From an uncultured Collinsella sp. (GTDB lineage: Bacteria; Actinomycetota; Coriobacteriia; Coriobacteriales; Coriobacteriaceae): a stretch of 16,053 bases of DNA. Below, in pieces: positions 1 through 5,449 of this stretch. The translations under genes were made by a program, and so were the position numbers. The DNA lies in contig CATYLC010000030.1 of the NCBI GenBank assembly GCA_958408685.1, positions 1 through 16,053 of the forward strand. Reading direction: 5' to 3'. The notes beneath the pieces are model-generated. The model was not told the DNA's origin, searched no databases, and saw only the letters and a list, made by a program, of their open reading frames with translations. Within the stretch, counting starts at the first letter, position 1. Every line of letters begins with the position of its first letter.

Positions 1-74
1 AGGCCCGATTTTGCCTCTTGACAATGTCCTGCTCATATTAAAAGGAACGTCCCCAGGTGCCGGCATTTCAAGAG

Positions 75-103
75 CACTCATTTAAGTCTGTCCCCAATGA
101 GTG
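75..103. repeat. Short inverted repeat in unassigned left-end sequence
   Basis: CACTCATT (75-82) and AATGAGTG (96-103) form an 8-bp perfect inverted repeat around a 13-nt loop. The surrounding bases 1-120 contain no convincing gene. Two short similar strings, ACGTCCCC (48-55) and CTGTCCCC (88-95), recur nearby. It may be the end of a mobile or REP-like repeat, but I cannot assign it. Confidence 0.4.
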
Positions 104-124
104 GGAGTAATCAGAGACCCTTTG

Positions 125-157
125 CGAGGGAGGTCGGAAACGGCCTCCCTCGTTTTT
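125..157 (+). terminator. Rho-independent terminator with GAAA tetraloop
   Basis: A 12-bp stem (125-136 with 141-152, one G-T pair) closes on a GAAA tetraloop and is followed by five T residues (153-157). The T tract lies only on the plus side, so it terminates a plus-strand transcript entering from the left. No gene ending just before it is visible in the window. Confidence 0.8.
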
Positions 158-364
158 ATTCATGGACTTTAGTCCGTGCCGCACGGCACGCGCGGCATAG
201 AAAGCCACCCGCTCAGCGGGTGGAGGCCAATTTCCGCTACGCGACAAAAACCTTCCCCCTAGCATGAGGATTGTTCAGGTCATCATGCTAGGGGGAATGT
301 GATTGCTGTGGCCCAGAAAGCCGACAGCCTCGCGCACACGAAATGGCTATGCAAGTACCGCATC
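158..364 (+). mobile_element. IS200/IS605-family left-end remnant
   Basis: This stretch has the layout of an IS200-type left end. It holds small subterminal hairpins (GGACT/AGTCC at 164-175, and an 8-bp stem 205-212 with 216-223), then a strong 15-bp stem-loop (253-297), then the start of tnpA at 308. Recognisable TnpA sequence stops near 364, where a DegV fragment begins, so most of tnpA and the right end are gone. The left boundary is my estimate; I cannot see the exact cleavage site or target. IS200 elements insert without duplicating their target, so no direct repeats are expected. Confidence 0.6.
253..297. promoter_or_regulatory. IS200-type leader hairpin masking the tnpA ribosome binding site
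   Basis: Perfect 15-bp stem (253-267 with 283-297) around a 15-nt loop. The right arm contains the GGGGGA Shine-Dalgarno-like run (291-296) for the GTG start at 308, so the hairpin would hide the binding site on the plus-strand transcript. On the minus strand the stem is followed by GGTTTTT, so it can also act as a terminator for transcription entering from the right. Both roles are known for the leader hairpins of classical IS200 elements. Confidence 0.65.
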
Positions 365-427
365 GCACCGAGGTCAAGCTCGTCGCCGCCATCGCCGAGA
401 AGCACCCCAAGGTGCGCTTTGCCGTGA
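308..427 (+). pseudogene. tnpA: Truncated IS200/IS605 TnpA (N-terminal fragment)
   Basis: From the GTG at 308 the frame reads MAQKADSLAHTKWLCKYRI, the characteristic start of IS200/IS605 TnpA (Y1 HUH single-strand transposase). Homology ends at about codon 19 (~364). The frame then runs out of frame through DegV sequence to a TGA at 425-427, giving a 39-residue chimera. The HUH motif, the catalytic tyrosine and the rest of the protein are missing, so it cannot be active. A Shine-Dalgarno-like GGGGGA sits 11 nt upstream, inside the leader hairpin. Identification rests on the conserved N-terminus alone, but that motif is distinctive. Confidence 0.7.
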
Positions 428-585
428 GCTACACCTCGGCCTACGCCGACCTTTACGACCGCATGGAGCAGGCCCTGCGCGAGCGCGTGGCCAACGCGGT
501 GGAGATCGTCCGCTCCGACATCAGCCCCGCGCTTCTTGTCCACACCGGTCCAAACCTCGTGGGTGTAGCGGTCCAGGGACTCTAG
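361..585 (+). pseudogene. DegV-family protein, C-terminal fragment
   Basis: The frame opened by the ATG at 343 encodes 80 residues that match the end of DegV-family fatty-acid-binding proteins: a region around KVRFAVSYTSAYAD, then ISPALLVHTGPNLVGVAV just before the stop, corresponding to the conserved HTGPG-type motif. Intact DegV proteins are about 280 residues, so roughly the first 200 are missing, including the N-terminal half of the lipid-binding fold. The first ~6 codons after 343 are IS200 sequence read in another frame, so that ATG is accidental, and no ribosome binding site precedes it. DegV proteins bind fatty acids for FakA-type kinases; this remnant should not function. Confidence 0.7.
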
Positions 586-618
586 CGGAGGCGGGGCGTT
601 CTGCCCAAAAACAAATGC

Positions 619-668
619 AAAAGACGAGCGCTTCTTGCCGCCCAATTGGCAAGAAGCGCTCGTCTTTT
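619..668. terminator. Bidirectional terminator, 21-bp perfect stem
   Basis: The arms 619-639 and 648-668 are perfect reverse complements around the 8-nt loop GCCCAATT. The stem begins with AAAA and ends with TTTT, giving a U tract in either direction. It lies between the plus-strand degV remnant (stop 585) and the minus-strand ROK kinase (stop 701), where a shared convergent terminator is expected. It probably ends the six-gene sugar operon. Confidence 0.85.
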
Positions 669-700
669 CTTAACGCGTTGTATGGCGGAGAGAGCGCAAG

Positions 701-1585
701 TTACGCGAGCGCCCTTCTTGCCAGCTCGGCCGCGCCGAGGATTCCTTGGTCGCCGCCGCAGCCCGGGGCGCAGATGTAGCTCTCCATGTCCTTAAGCTCG
801 GCGGTCTGGATGTAGCCACCCAGATATTCGAGGGTCTTCTTGCGGACGATGCCGTAGAGCTGCTCCTGGTGCATCACGCCGCCGCCGAGGACGATGCGGT
901 GAGGCGAGTACATGAGCACGAGGTTCGCACACATCTGCCCCAGATAATCCCCCTCGAGCATCCACACCTCATCGTTGTCCGCGAGCTCGGCCGCGGGCTT
1001 TCCCCAGCGCGCGGCGATGGCGGGGCCGGAGGCGAGGCCCTCGAGGCAGCTCGCGTGGCTCGGGCAGACGCAGCGTCCTTCCTCGGTGGGACGGGTCCTT
1101 ACCAGCATGTGGCCGGCCTCGGGGTGCAGCATGCCGTGAAGGAGCCTGCCCGCGCACATGACGCCCGCGCCCACGCCGGTGCCGATGGTCACGTAGACGG
1201 CGTCCTTGAGCCCCTTGCAGCAGCCGAAGACCGCTTCGCCGAGGCAGGCAACGTTCACGTCCGTATCGTAGGCCACCGGAATCCCGAGGGCGTCGGCAAA
1301 CGCGGCGCGAAGACCATAGCCTCGCCACGCGAGCTTGGGCGTTTGGAGGATGGAGCCGTAGCGCTCGTCGGCGGGGTCGACGCAGGTCGGGCCGAAGGCG
1401 CCGATGCCCAACGCGTCCACATCGCGGGCGGCGAACCACTCGATCATCTGCGGGACGGTCTCGGCGGGCGCAAGCGTCGGGGTCTCCATACGGTCGAGGA
1501 CCTCGCCGTCGCCGGACACCACGGCACAGACCATCTTGGTCCCGCCGGCCTCGAGGGCGCCGAGCCTCATTTGCTTTTCGCTCAT
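701..1585 (-). CDS. ROK-family sugar kinase, fructokinase-like
   Basis: A 294-residue cytoplasmic ROK kinase that should transfer phosphate from ATP to a hexose. Visible motifs are the phosphate-binding EAGGTK (12-17), the catalytic loop DTDVN with the likely base Asp109, GTGVGAG (135-141), and a zinc site formed by His159 plus Cys174-x-x-His177-x-x-Cys180. The GALEAGGTK start and the CPxHxxCLEGLASGPA zinc region resemble the fructokinase/YdhR branch of ROK more than glucokinase or N-acetylglucosamine kinase. AAGGAGGA lies 4 nt before the ATG at 1585, so I prefer this start over Met6. It is the last gene of the PTS operon, 79 bp after the GH172 gene. There it would convert a free hexose, probably fructose, to its 6-phosphate. 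The family is secure; the substrate is inferred. Confidence 0.85.
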   Translation of the reverse strand: MSEKQMRLGALEAGGTKMVCAVVSGDGEVLDRMETPTLAPAETVPQMIEWFAARDVDALGIGAFGPTCVDPADERYGSILQTPKLAWRGYGLRAAFADALGIPVAYDTDVNVACLGEAVFGCCKGLKDAVYVTIGTGVGAGVMCAGRLLHGMLHPEAGHMLVRTRPTEEGRCVCPSHASCLEGLASGPAIAARWGKPAAELADNDEVWMLEGDYLGQMCANLVLMYSPHRIVLGGGVMHQEQLYGIVRKKTLEYLGGYIQTAELKDMESYICAPGCGGDQGILGAAELARRALA

Positions 1586-1664
1586 GCGATCCTCCTTACA
1601 AAGGGACGCCCGCAGTCATGGTCAACCGCGGACGCCCATAACGTTGGCTTGTTTCGAGGCGACC

Positions 1665-2789
1665 CTACCTGGGCACGCGGTCCTGCCTTGCGGCAAACGG
1701 GGCGAGCACGGCGTGCGGTTCGCTTTGGTACCAGTAGGCGACGGTGGAGATGTCGTCCTCGCGCTCGTAGAGCTTGATGTCGTCGTTGCCGAGGTCCTGG
1801 AACGTCACGCGCAGGTCCTCCTTGAACGAGATCGGGTCGGGAAGGTGCCACCTGTAGAGGCCGTGCCTGGGCAGCGCGTCGTCGTTGGTCGCGAGCATCG
1901 GGTTCGGGTTCGGCTTGCCCGCGCTGAAGCGGTCGCGCGTGGCGTCGCGCGTCGAGCGGTACGGGTAGCCGGCGAACAGTGTGTTGAAGCACTGCGCCTC
2001 GGGCAGCGCGTGGGGCGGCCTGTCGAGGAAGGCCCAGGCACCGCCAAAGTAGTCCTCGGCTCCCGTCGAGGTGACCGTGGGGAACTCCTCGTCGCCGTCG
2101 AGGAAGAACTTCATCTCGCCCTCGCCCCACCAATAGCGCTCCAGGGCGCACAGGGCCATGTAGGTGCCGACGTAGTAGCCCTTACCGCGCACGCCGTCGA
2201 GCACGGTGTAGTCGACGCCCCTGCGGGTGCTGCGCTCGCGGTTAAAACGGGCGTGGAAGTACATGGCGTCGTCCGGCACGTCGGTGAGCGCGTAGTTGAA
2301 CGTGTAGAAGATGTACTTAATGAACCCGGGGTGCTCGCTCGTAAGCGTGACTTTGGCGTGCTTCCTGAAGGGCATCTCGAAGTAGCAGTTCATGCCGCCC
2401 GTCGGGTTCACGCAGATGGGCATCGAGTTGACGATGGCGCGCTCACCGAAGCCGTTGCAGAAGAAGTCGCCGACAGGGCACTCGACCGAGGGGGTCTCCT
2501 CGTCGTCCCAGTAGAAGCGCAGCACGAGGTCGCGCATGACGAAGCTGCCGGCGGCGGTCTTGTCGGGGACGGTCATCCAGATGTGGCGGATGATGCCGGG
2601 GCCCTCGATGTCCGCGAGCGTGATGGTCTCGCCGGACTCAAGGGGCACGCAGCACGAGCCCTTGCGGCCGACGCCGAGGTGGCTGGCCGACATGGCGGCG
2701 TGGCCCTTCTCGCCCGTGATGTTCTCGGGGGTGATGGCGCGGCTTTCCTCACCGCCGTGCATCCACACGTCTTTAAGGAACTCTCTCAT
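1665..2789 (-). CDS. DUF2961 / GH172 family glycoside hydrolase
   Basis: A 374-residue protein of the DUF2961 family, now CAZy GH172. Visible family features are the early EGPGIIRHIWMTV segment (62-74), NPTGGMNCYFEMPF (128-141), the hallmark TSTGAEDYFGGAW (240-252) and FAGYPYRSTRDA (272-283). Characterised GH172 members have alpha-D-fructofuranosidase/difructose dianhydride I activity or D-arabinofuranosidase activity. Their catalytic glutamates lie in the region matching Glu245 (in GAEDY) and probably Glu264. No signal peptide or membrane segment is present, so it should be cytoplasmic. AGGAGGT precedes the ATG at 2789, and the gene starts 12 bp after the IIA stop. Its place between PTS genes and a ROK kinase suggests cleavage of an imported furanoside, possibly phosphorylated. 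The family call is strong; the substrate is unknown. Confidence 0.85.
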   Translation of the reverse strand: MREFLKDVWMHGGEESRAITPENITGEKGHAAMSASHLGVGRKGSCCVPLESGETITLADIEGPGIIRHIWMTVPDKTAAGSFVMRDLVLRFYWDDEETPSVECPVGDFFCNGFGERAIVNSMPICVNPTGGMNCYFEMPFRKHAKVTLTSEHPGFIKYIFYTFNYALTDVPDDAMYFHARFNRERSTRRGVDYTVLDGVRGKGYYVGTYMALCALERYWWGEGEMKFFLDGDEEFPTVTSTGAEDYFGGAWAFLDRPPHALPEAQCFNTLFAGYPYRSTRDATRDRFSAGKPNPNPMLATNDDALPRHGLYRWHLPDPISFKEDLRVTFQDLGNDDIKLYEREDDISTVAYWYQSEPHAVLAPFAARQDRVPR

Positions 2790-2801
2790 CGTCGACCTCC
2801 T

Positions 2802-3200
2802 CTATTCGTCGTCTTCGCACTCGGCGGAACTGGCACCGTTCACGTAGACGATCTGCTGGCGCGCCTCGTCGACGAGGGCGTCGAAGTCGAGTTTCTCGTC
2901 GGGGCGCGCGAGCGCGACCGTCATGGCGAGCGGGAGGTTGACACCCGCGATCACGTGGATCCGGTCGGAGGCGAAGCGGGAGAAGCGCTGGTTCACGCTG
3001 CCGCCGAGCGCGTCGGTAAGGACGACGACCTCGTCAGTGCCCGAAAGCGCCGCCTCGACCGCCGCGTCGAGCCCCTCGCCGTTGTCGTTCACGTAGGCGC
3101 AAACGGCGGTGACGGCGTCGCTCTTACCCGTAAGGAACTCGAGGGTGTCCTTGAAGCCCTGGGCGAGAAGGGAATGGCTCGCCACAACTATCTTTCTCAT
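2802..3200 (-). CDS. PTS mannose/fructose/sorbose-family IIA component
   Basis: A 132-residue single-domain EIIA-Man protein. It accepts phosphate from HPr on His9 (VVASHSLLAQGF) and passes it to IIB. Other family marks are the aspartate turn TDALGGSVNQ (62-71) and GVNLPLAM (86-93). It lacks the fused IIB domain found in E. coli ManX, and IIB is encoded separately upstream. The C-terminus is short and acidic (ECEDDE). The stop codon overlaps the ribosome binding site of the GH172 gene, so the two are probably translationally coupled. A GGTGA element 5 nt before the ATG at 3200 is a modest Shine-Dalgarno site. Confidence 0.9.
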   Translation of the reverse strand: MRKIVVASHSLLAQGFKDTLEFLTGKSDAVTAVCAYVNDNGEGLDAAVEAALSGTDEVVVLTDALGGSVNQRFSRFASDRIHVIAGVNLPLAMTVALARPDEKLDFDALVDEARQQIVYVNGASSAECEDDE

Positions 3201-3226
3201 TGATTCACCAATCTCTTGGGTCGAAG

Positions 3227-4057
3227 CTAGGCGAGGATGCCGGCGGCGGAGGCGACCATCGCGAGGACGATCACCACGAGGATGAGGGCCGTCATGCTCG
3301 CGTTCTTCTTGGTAAGAAGGTAATACGCGCTTCCCGTGATGGCGGCGGGGATCATGGCAGGCAGTATCTTGTCGAGCAGCGGCTGAATCTCCATCGAGAC
3401 GTCGCCGAAGCTGAAGCTAATCGGGCAGGTGACGCCGATGACCGAGGCGATGAGGCAGCCGACCACGGTGAGGCCGAGCACGGAGGCGGCGGCAGTGAGG
3501 TTGGGAAGCTTCTCGCTGAAGTCGGTGACGAGCTTCACACCCTGCTTGTAGCCGAACTCGAGGGCGTGCATGCGGACCCAGAAGATGGCCAGGATGAGCG
3601 CGAACCAGATGCCGGCTCCCACGGGGTTGCCCTCGATGGCCATGTAGGCGGCGATGGAGCCCATGATGGTCGGGATCATGGTCATGAGCAGGGAGTCGCC
3701 GACGCCGGCGAGCGGTCCCATGGTGCCGATCTTCAGGTCTTGGACGGCGTCCGCCGCCGCGAGGCCGTCACGCTCCTCCATGGCCACGCAGGCGCCGAGG
3801 ATGATGGCGGCGAGCCAAGGCTGGGTGTTGTAGTAGCGGAAGTGGTTGTTGAGCGCTTGCTTATAGTCCTCGTCGTTCGTGTAGATCTTCCTCAGGATCG
3901 GCGAGAGGGCGTAGGCGACCGAGGCGCCCTGCTGGGTCTGGTAGTTGAAGGTGCACACGCTCATGAGCCAGCGCCAGTTCGCGTTGCGCAGGTCCTTCTT
4001 GGTGACCTTATAGCCGGAGGGCTTGCCCTCGGCAACGGTGATGTTCTCGTTTTCCAT
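3227..4057 (-). CDS. PTS mannose/fructose/sorbose-family IID component
   Basis: A 276-residue membrane component of a Man-family permease that forms the translocation complex with IIC. The N-terminal cytoplasmic part carries the family signature around NANWRWLMSVCTFNYQTQQG (25-44), followed by the conserved segment GPLAGVGDSLLMTMIPTIMG (134-153). A hydrophobic helix closes the C-terminus (ALILVVIVLAMVASAAGILA). The length is close to the ~280 residues usual for ManZ/LevG. Only 2 bp separate its ATG from the IIC stop, with GAGAGGA upstream, so it is tightly coupled to IIC. Sugar specificity of this family cannot be read from the sequence. Confidence 0.92.
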   Translation of the reverse strand: MENENITVAEGKPSGYKVTKKDLRNANWRWLMSVCTFNYQTQQGASVAYALSPILRKIYTNDEDYKQALNNHFRYYNTQPWLAAIILGACVAMEERDGLAAADAVQDLKIGTMGPLAGVGDSLLMTMIPTIMGSIAAYMAIEGNPVGAGIWFALILAIFWVRMHALEFGYKQGVKLVTDFSEKLPNLTAAASVLGLTVVGCLIASVIGVTCPISFSFGDVSMEIQPLLDKILPAMIPAAITGSAYYLLTKKNASMTALILVVIVLAMVASAAGILA

Positions 4058-4059
4058 GG

Positions 4060-4845
4060 TTACTCATCCTCTCCGATGAAGGCGTCTGCGGAAGCGTGGG
4101 CGGTGAGCTCGGCGTCCTTCTCGGCACGCTGATAGAACGCGATCGCGAGGGCAACGCCGACGATGGCGGCACCGATGATGGGCACGTTCAGGAAGGCCGA
4201 GAGGAAGAAACCGGCGAGCAGGTACTGGAAGTACTTGGCGGTTGGCATGTAGCGGAGCAGCATGGCGATACCGATGGCCGGGAGCATCTTGCCGGCGAGG
4301 GTGAGGCCGGAGAGGAACCACTGGGGCATGACCTCGAGGAGCCAGTTGACGGCGGGCTGGCCGAGCGTCACGGAGACAAAGACGGGCAGGGCGGCGCACA
4401 GGCCGAAGAGCACGGGGCAGACCCACAGGATGGCGTTCATCTGATTGAACTTACCCTCGTTGCAGAACTTCTGGGACTTCTCGACGACAAAGCCGTTGAG
4501 GATCTTGACGACGACGTCGAGCTGGATGCCGAGCATGCCGACCGGCAGGCCGATGGCGAGGCCCGTGTCGGAGCCCAGGGTCACGCCGTAGGCGGTGGCG
4601 ATGATGGCCATCGTGCCGTAATCGGGAATCGACGAGCCGCCGAAGCCCGCGACGCCGAGCTGCATGAGCTGGATGGTGCCGCCGATGACGAGGCCGGTCT
4701 GCCAGTCGCCCATGACCACGCCGGTGATAAGGCCCCAGAAGACGGCATAGTTGACGAAGATCATCGGGATGCCGTAGTAGTCCACGTGCTTGATGAAGGC
4801 AAGCAGGGTCAAAAGGACGACCTGCAGGATAGTGAAGTTGACCAT
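4060..4845 (-). CDS. PTS mannose/fructose/sorbose-family IIC component
   Basis: A 261-residue polytopic permease subunit with several hydrophobic helices. The family motif region GDWQTGLVIGGTIQLMQLG (46-64) is followed by GGSSIPDYGTMAIIATAYGV (69-88). The final ~25 residues are polar and acidic and probably cytoplasmic. The length is typical for ManY/LevF. GGAGGG precedes the ATG at 4845, and the gene starts 9 bp after the IIB stop. With IID it forms the channel that moves the sugar while IIB phosphorylates it. Confidence 0.92.
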   Translation of the reverse strand: MVNFTILQVVLLTLLAFIKHVDYYGIPMIFVNYAVFWGLITGVVMGDWQTGLVIGGTIQLMQLGVAGFGGSSIPDYGTMAIIATAYGVTLGSDTGLAIGLPVGMLGIQLDVVVKILNGFVVEKSQKFCNEGKFNQMNAILWVCPVLFGLCAALPVFVSVTLGQPAVNWLLEVMPQWFLSGLTLAGKMLPAIGIAMLLRYMPTAKYFQYLLAGFFLSAFLNVPIIGAAIVGVALAIAFYQRAEKDAELTAHASADAFIGEDE

Positions 4846-4854
4846 GATCCCTCC

Positions 4855-5328
4855 TTAGATGAGGTCGGCGACGGAGACGGGCTTGTCGGCGGGCACGAAC
4901 TGTGCCGTCACCTTGACGCCGTGGGCGATGAGCGCCTTGTAGCTTTGGACGTTCTCGGCAGAGGCATAGGCGCGCTGGGTGAGCTGGACGCCGCCCTCCT
5001 TGACAAGAGAGCCGCCGACGATCAGCGACGGGAGCTCGATGCCCGACTCGACCAGGTGAAGCATCGTCTCGGGTTCCTTGGCGATGACAAAGACCTTCTC
5101 GCGGTCGTACTTGCCCGCCGCGAAGTTCTTGAGCGCGGTCTCCTCGGAGATGATCGAGACGGCCATGCCCGCGGGGCGCGCCATCCTCATGGTGGACTTC
5201 AGGACCTCGTCGCCGGCGACCTTGTCGTCGATGACCATGACTCGGGTTGCGCCCGACACCGGGGCCCACTGCGTCACGATGATGCCGTGAAGCAGGCGAT
5301 TGTCGATTCGTGCCATAACAACACTCAT
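4855..5328 (-). CDS. PTS mannose/fructose/sorbose-family IIB component
   Basis: A 157-residue EIIB-Man protein, the direct phosphate donor to the sugar. The active-site loop is RIDNRLLHGIIVTQW, with phospho-accepting His14 in this numbering. IVGGSLVKEGGVQLTQRAY near residue 102 is the usual second conserved region. The longer reading frame to 5364 is unlikely, because a good ribosome binding site (TAGGAG) lies 6 nt before the ATG at 5328 and the family normally begins just before this loop. It is the first gene of the operon. The upstream region holds a consensus -10 box and a 21-bp dyad. Confidence 0.92.
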   Translation of the reverse strand: MSVVMARIDNRLLHGIIVTQWAPVSGATRVMVIDDKVAGDEVLKSTMRMARPAGMAVSIISEETALKNFAAGKYDREKVFVIAKEPETMLHLVESGIELPSLIVGGSLVKEGGVQLTQRAYASAENVQSYKALIAHGVKVTAQFVPADKPVSVADLI

Positions 5329-5370
5329 GTTTGCTCCTATCAAATCAAGTTTTTCATTCAGCACTGCCTT

Positions 5371-5391
5371 GGCGCTATCCGGATTCGCGCC
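5371..5391. promoter_or_regulatory. 21-bp dyad, candidate operator in the PTS operon leader
   Basis: A near-perfect palindrome: GGCGC and GCGCC arms flank the self-complementary core ATCCGGAT. It lies ~11-31 nt after the predicted start of the PTS mRNA and ~43 nt before the IIB start codon. That position suits a repressor site or a leader hairpin. Two more ATCC(G) half-sites lie between it and the -10 box. Its role is inferred from position only. Confidence 0.45.
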
Positions 5392-5408
5392 GGGCGAGGG
5401 ATTATCGG

Positions 5409-5414
5409 ATTATA
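5409..5414 (-). promoter_or_regulatory. Promoter -10 box of the PTS/GH172/ROK operon
   Basis: A perfect TATAAT on the minus strand, 80 nt before the IIB start. No good TTGACA-like -35 stands at 16-18 bp, which fits dependence on an activator. No GG-N10-GC sigma-54 pattern with correct spacing was found in the 121-bp gap; the nearest, GG-N11-GC, is one base off. Confidence 0.55.
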
Positions 5415-5449
5415 GAAGACGCGCGGTCAGCTCGTGACGGCGCGGGGGG

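Noticed and set aside
303..779. 158-residue plus-strand open frame overlapping the TnpA/DegV scar
   Set aside because: Arg/Pro-rich composition with no family resemblance; it is an out-of-frame reading of the TnpA and DegV remnants and runs through the terminator at 619-668.
746..1777. Long plus-strand frames opposite the sugar operon and ribosomal genes (for example 746-1777, 1404-3203, 4096-5415, 11941-12924)
   Set aside because: They are antisense shadows of well-identified genes, produced by high GC content, with repetitive Ala/Gly/Asp/Val composition and no matching motifs.
5329..5364. Extended N-terminus of the IIB protein (MLNEKLDLIGAN)
   Set aside because: The TAGGAG ribosome binding site for the start at 5328 lies within that stretch, and the family begins just before the RIDNRLLHG loop.
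5329..5449. A sigma-54 (-24/-12) promoter upstream of the PTS operon, expected from a LevR-type regulator
   Set aside because: The nearest pattern is GG-N11-GC instead of GG-N10-GC, and a consensus sigma-70 -10 box is present. The regulator also lacks GAFTGA.
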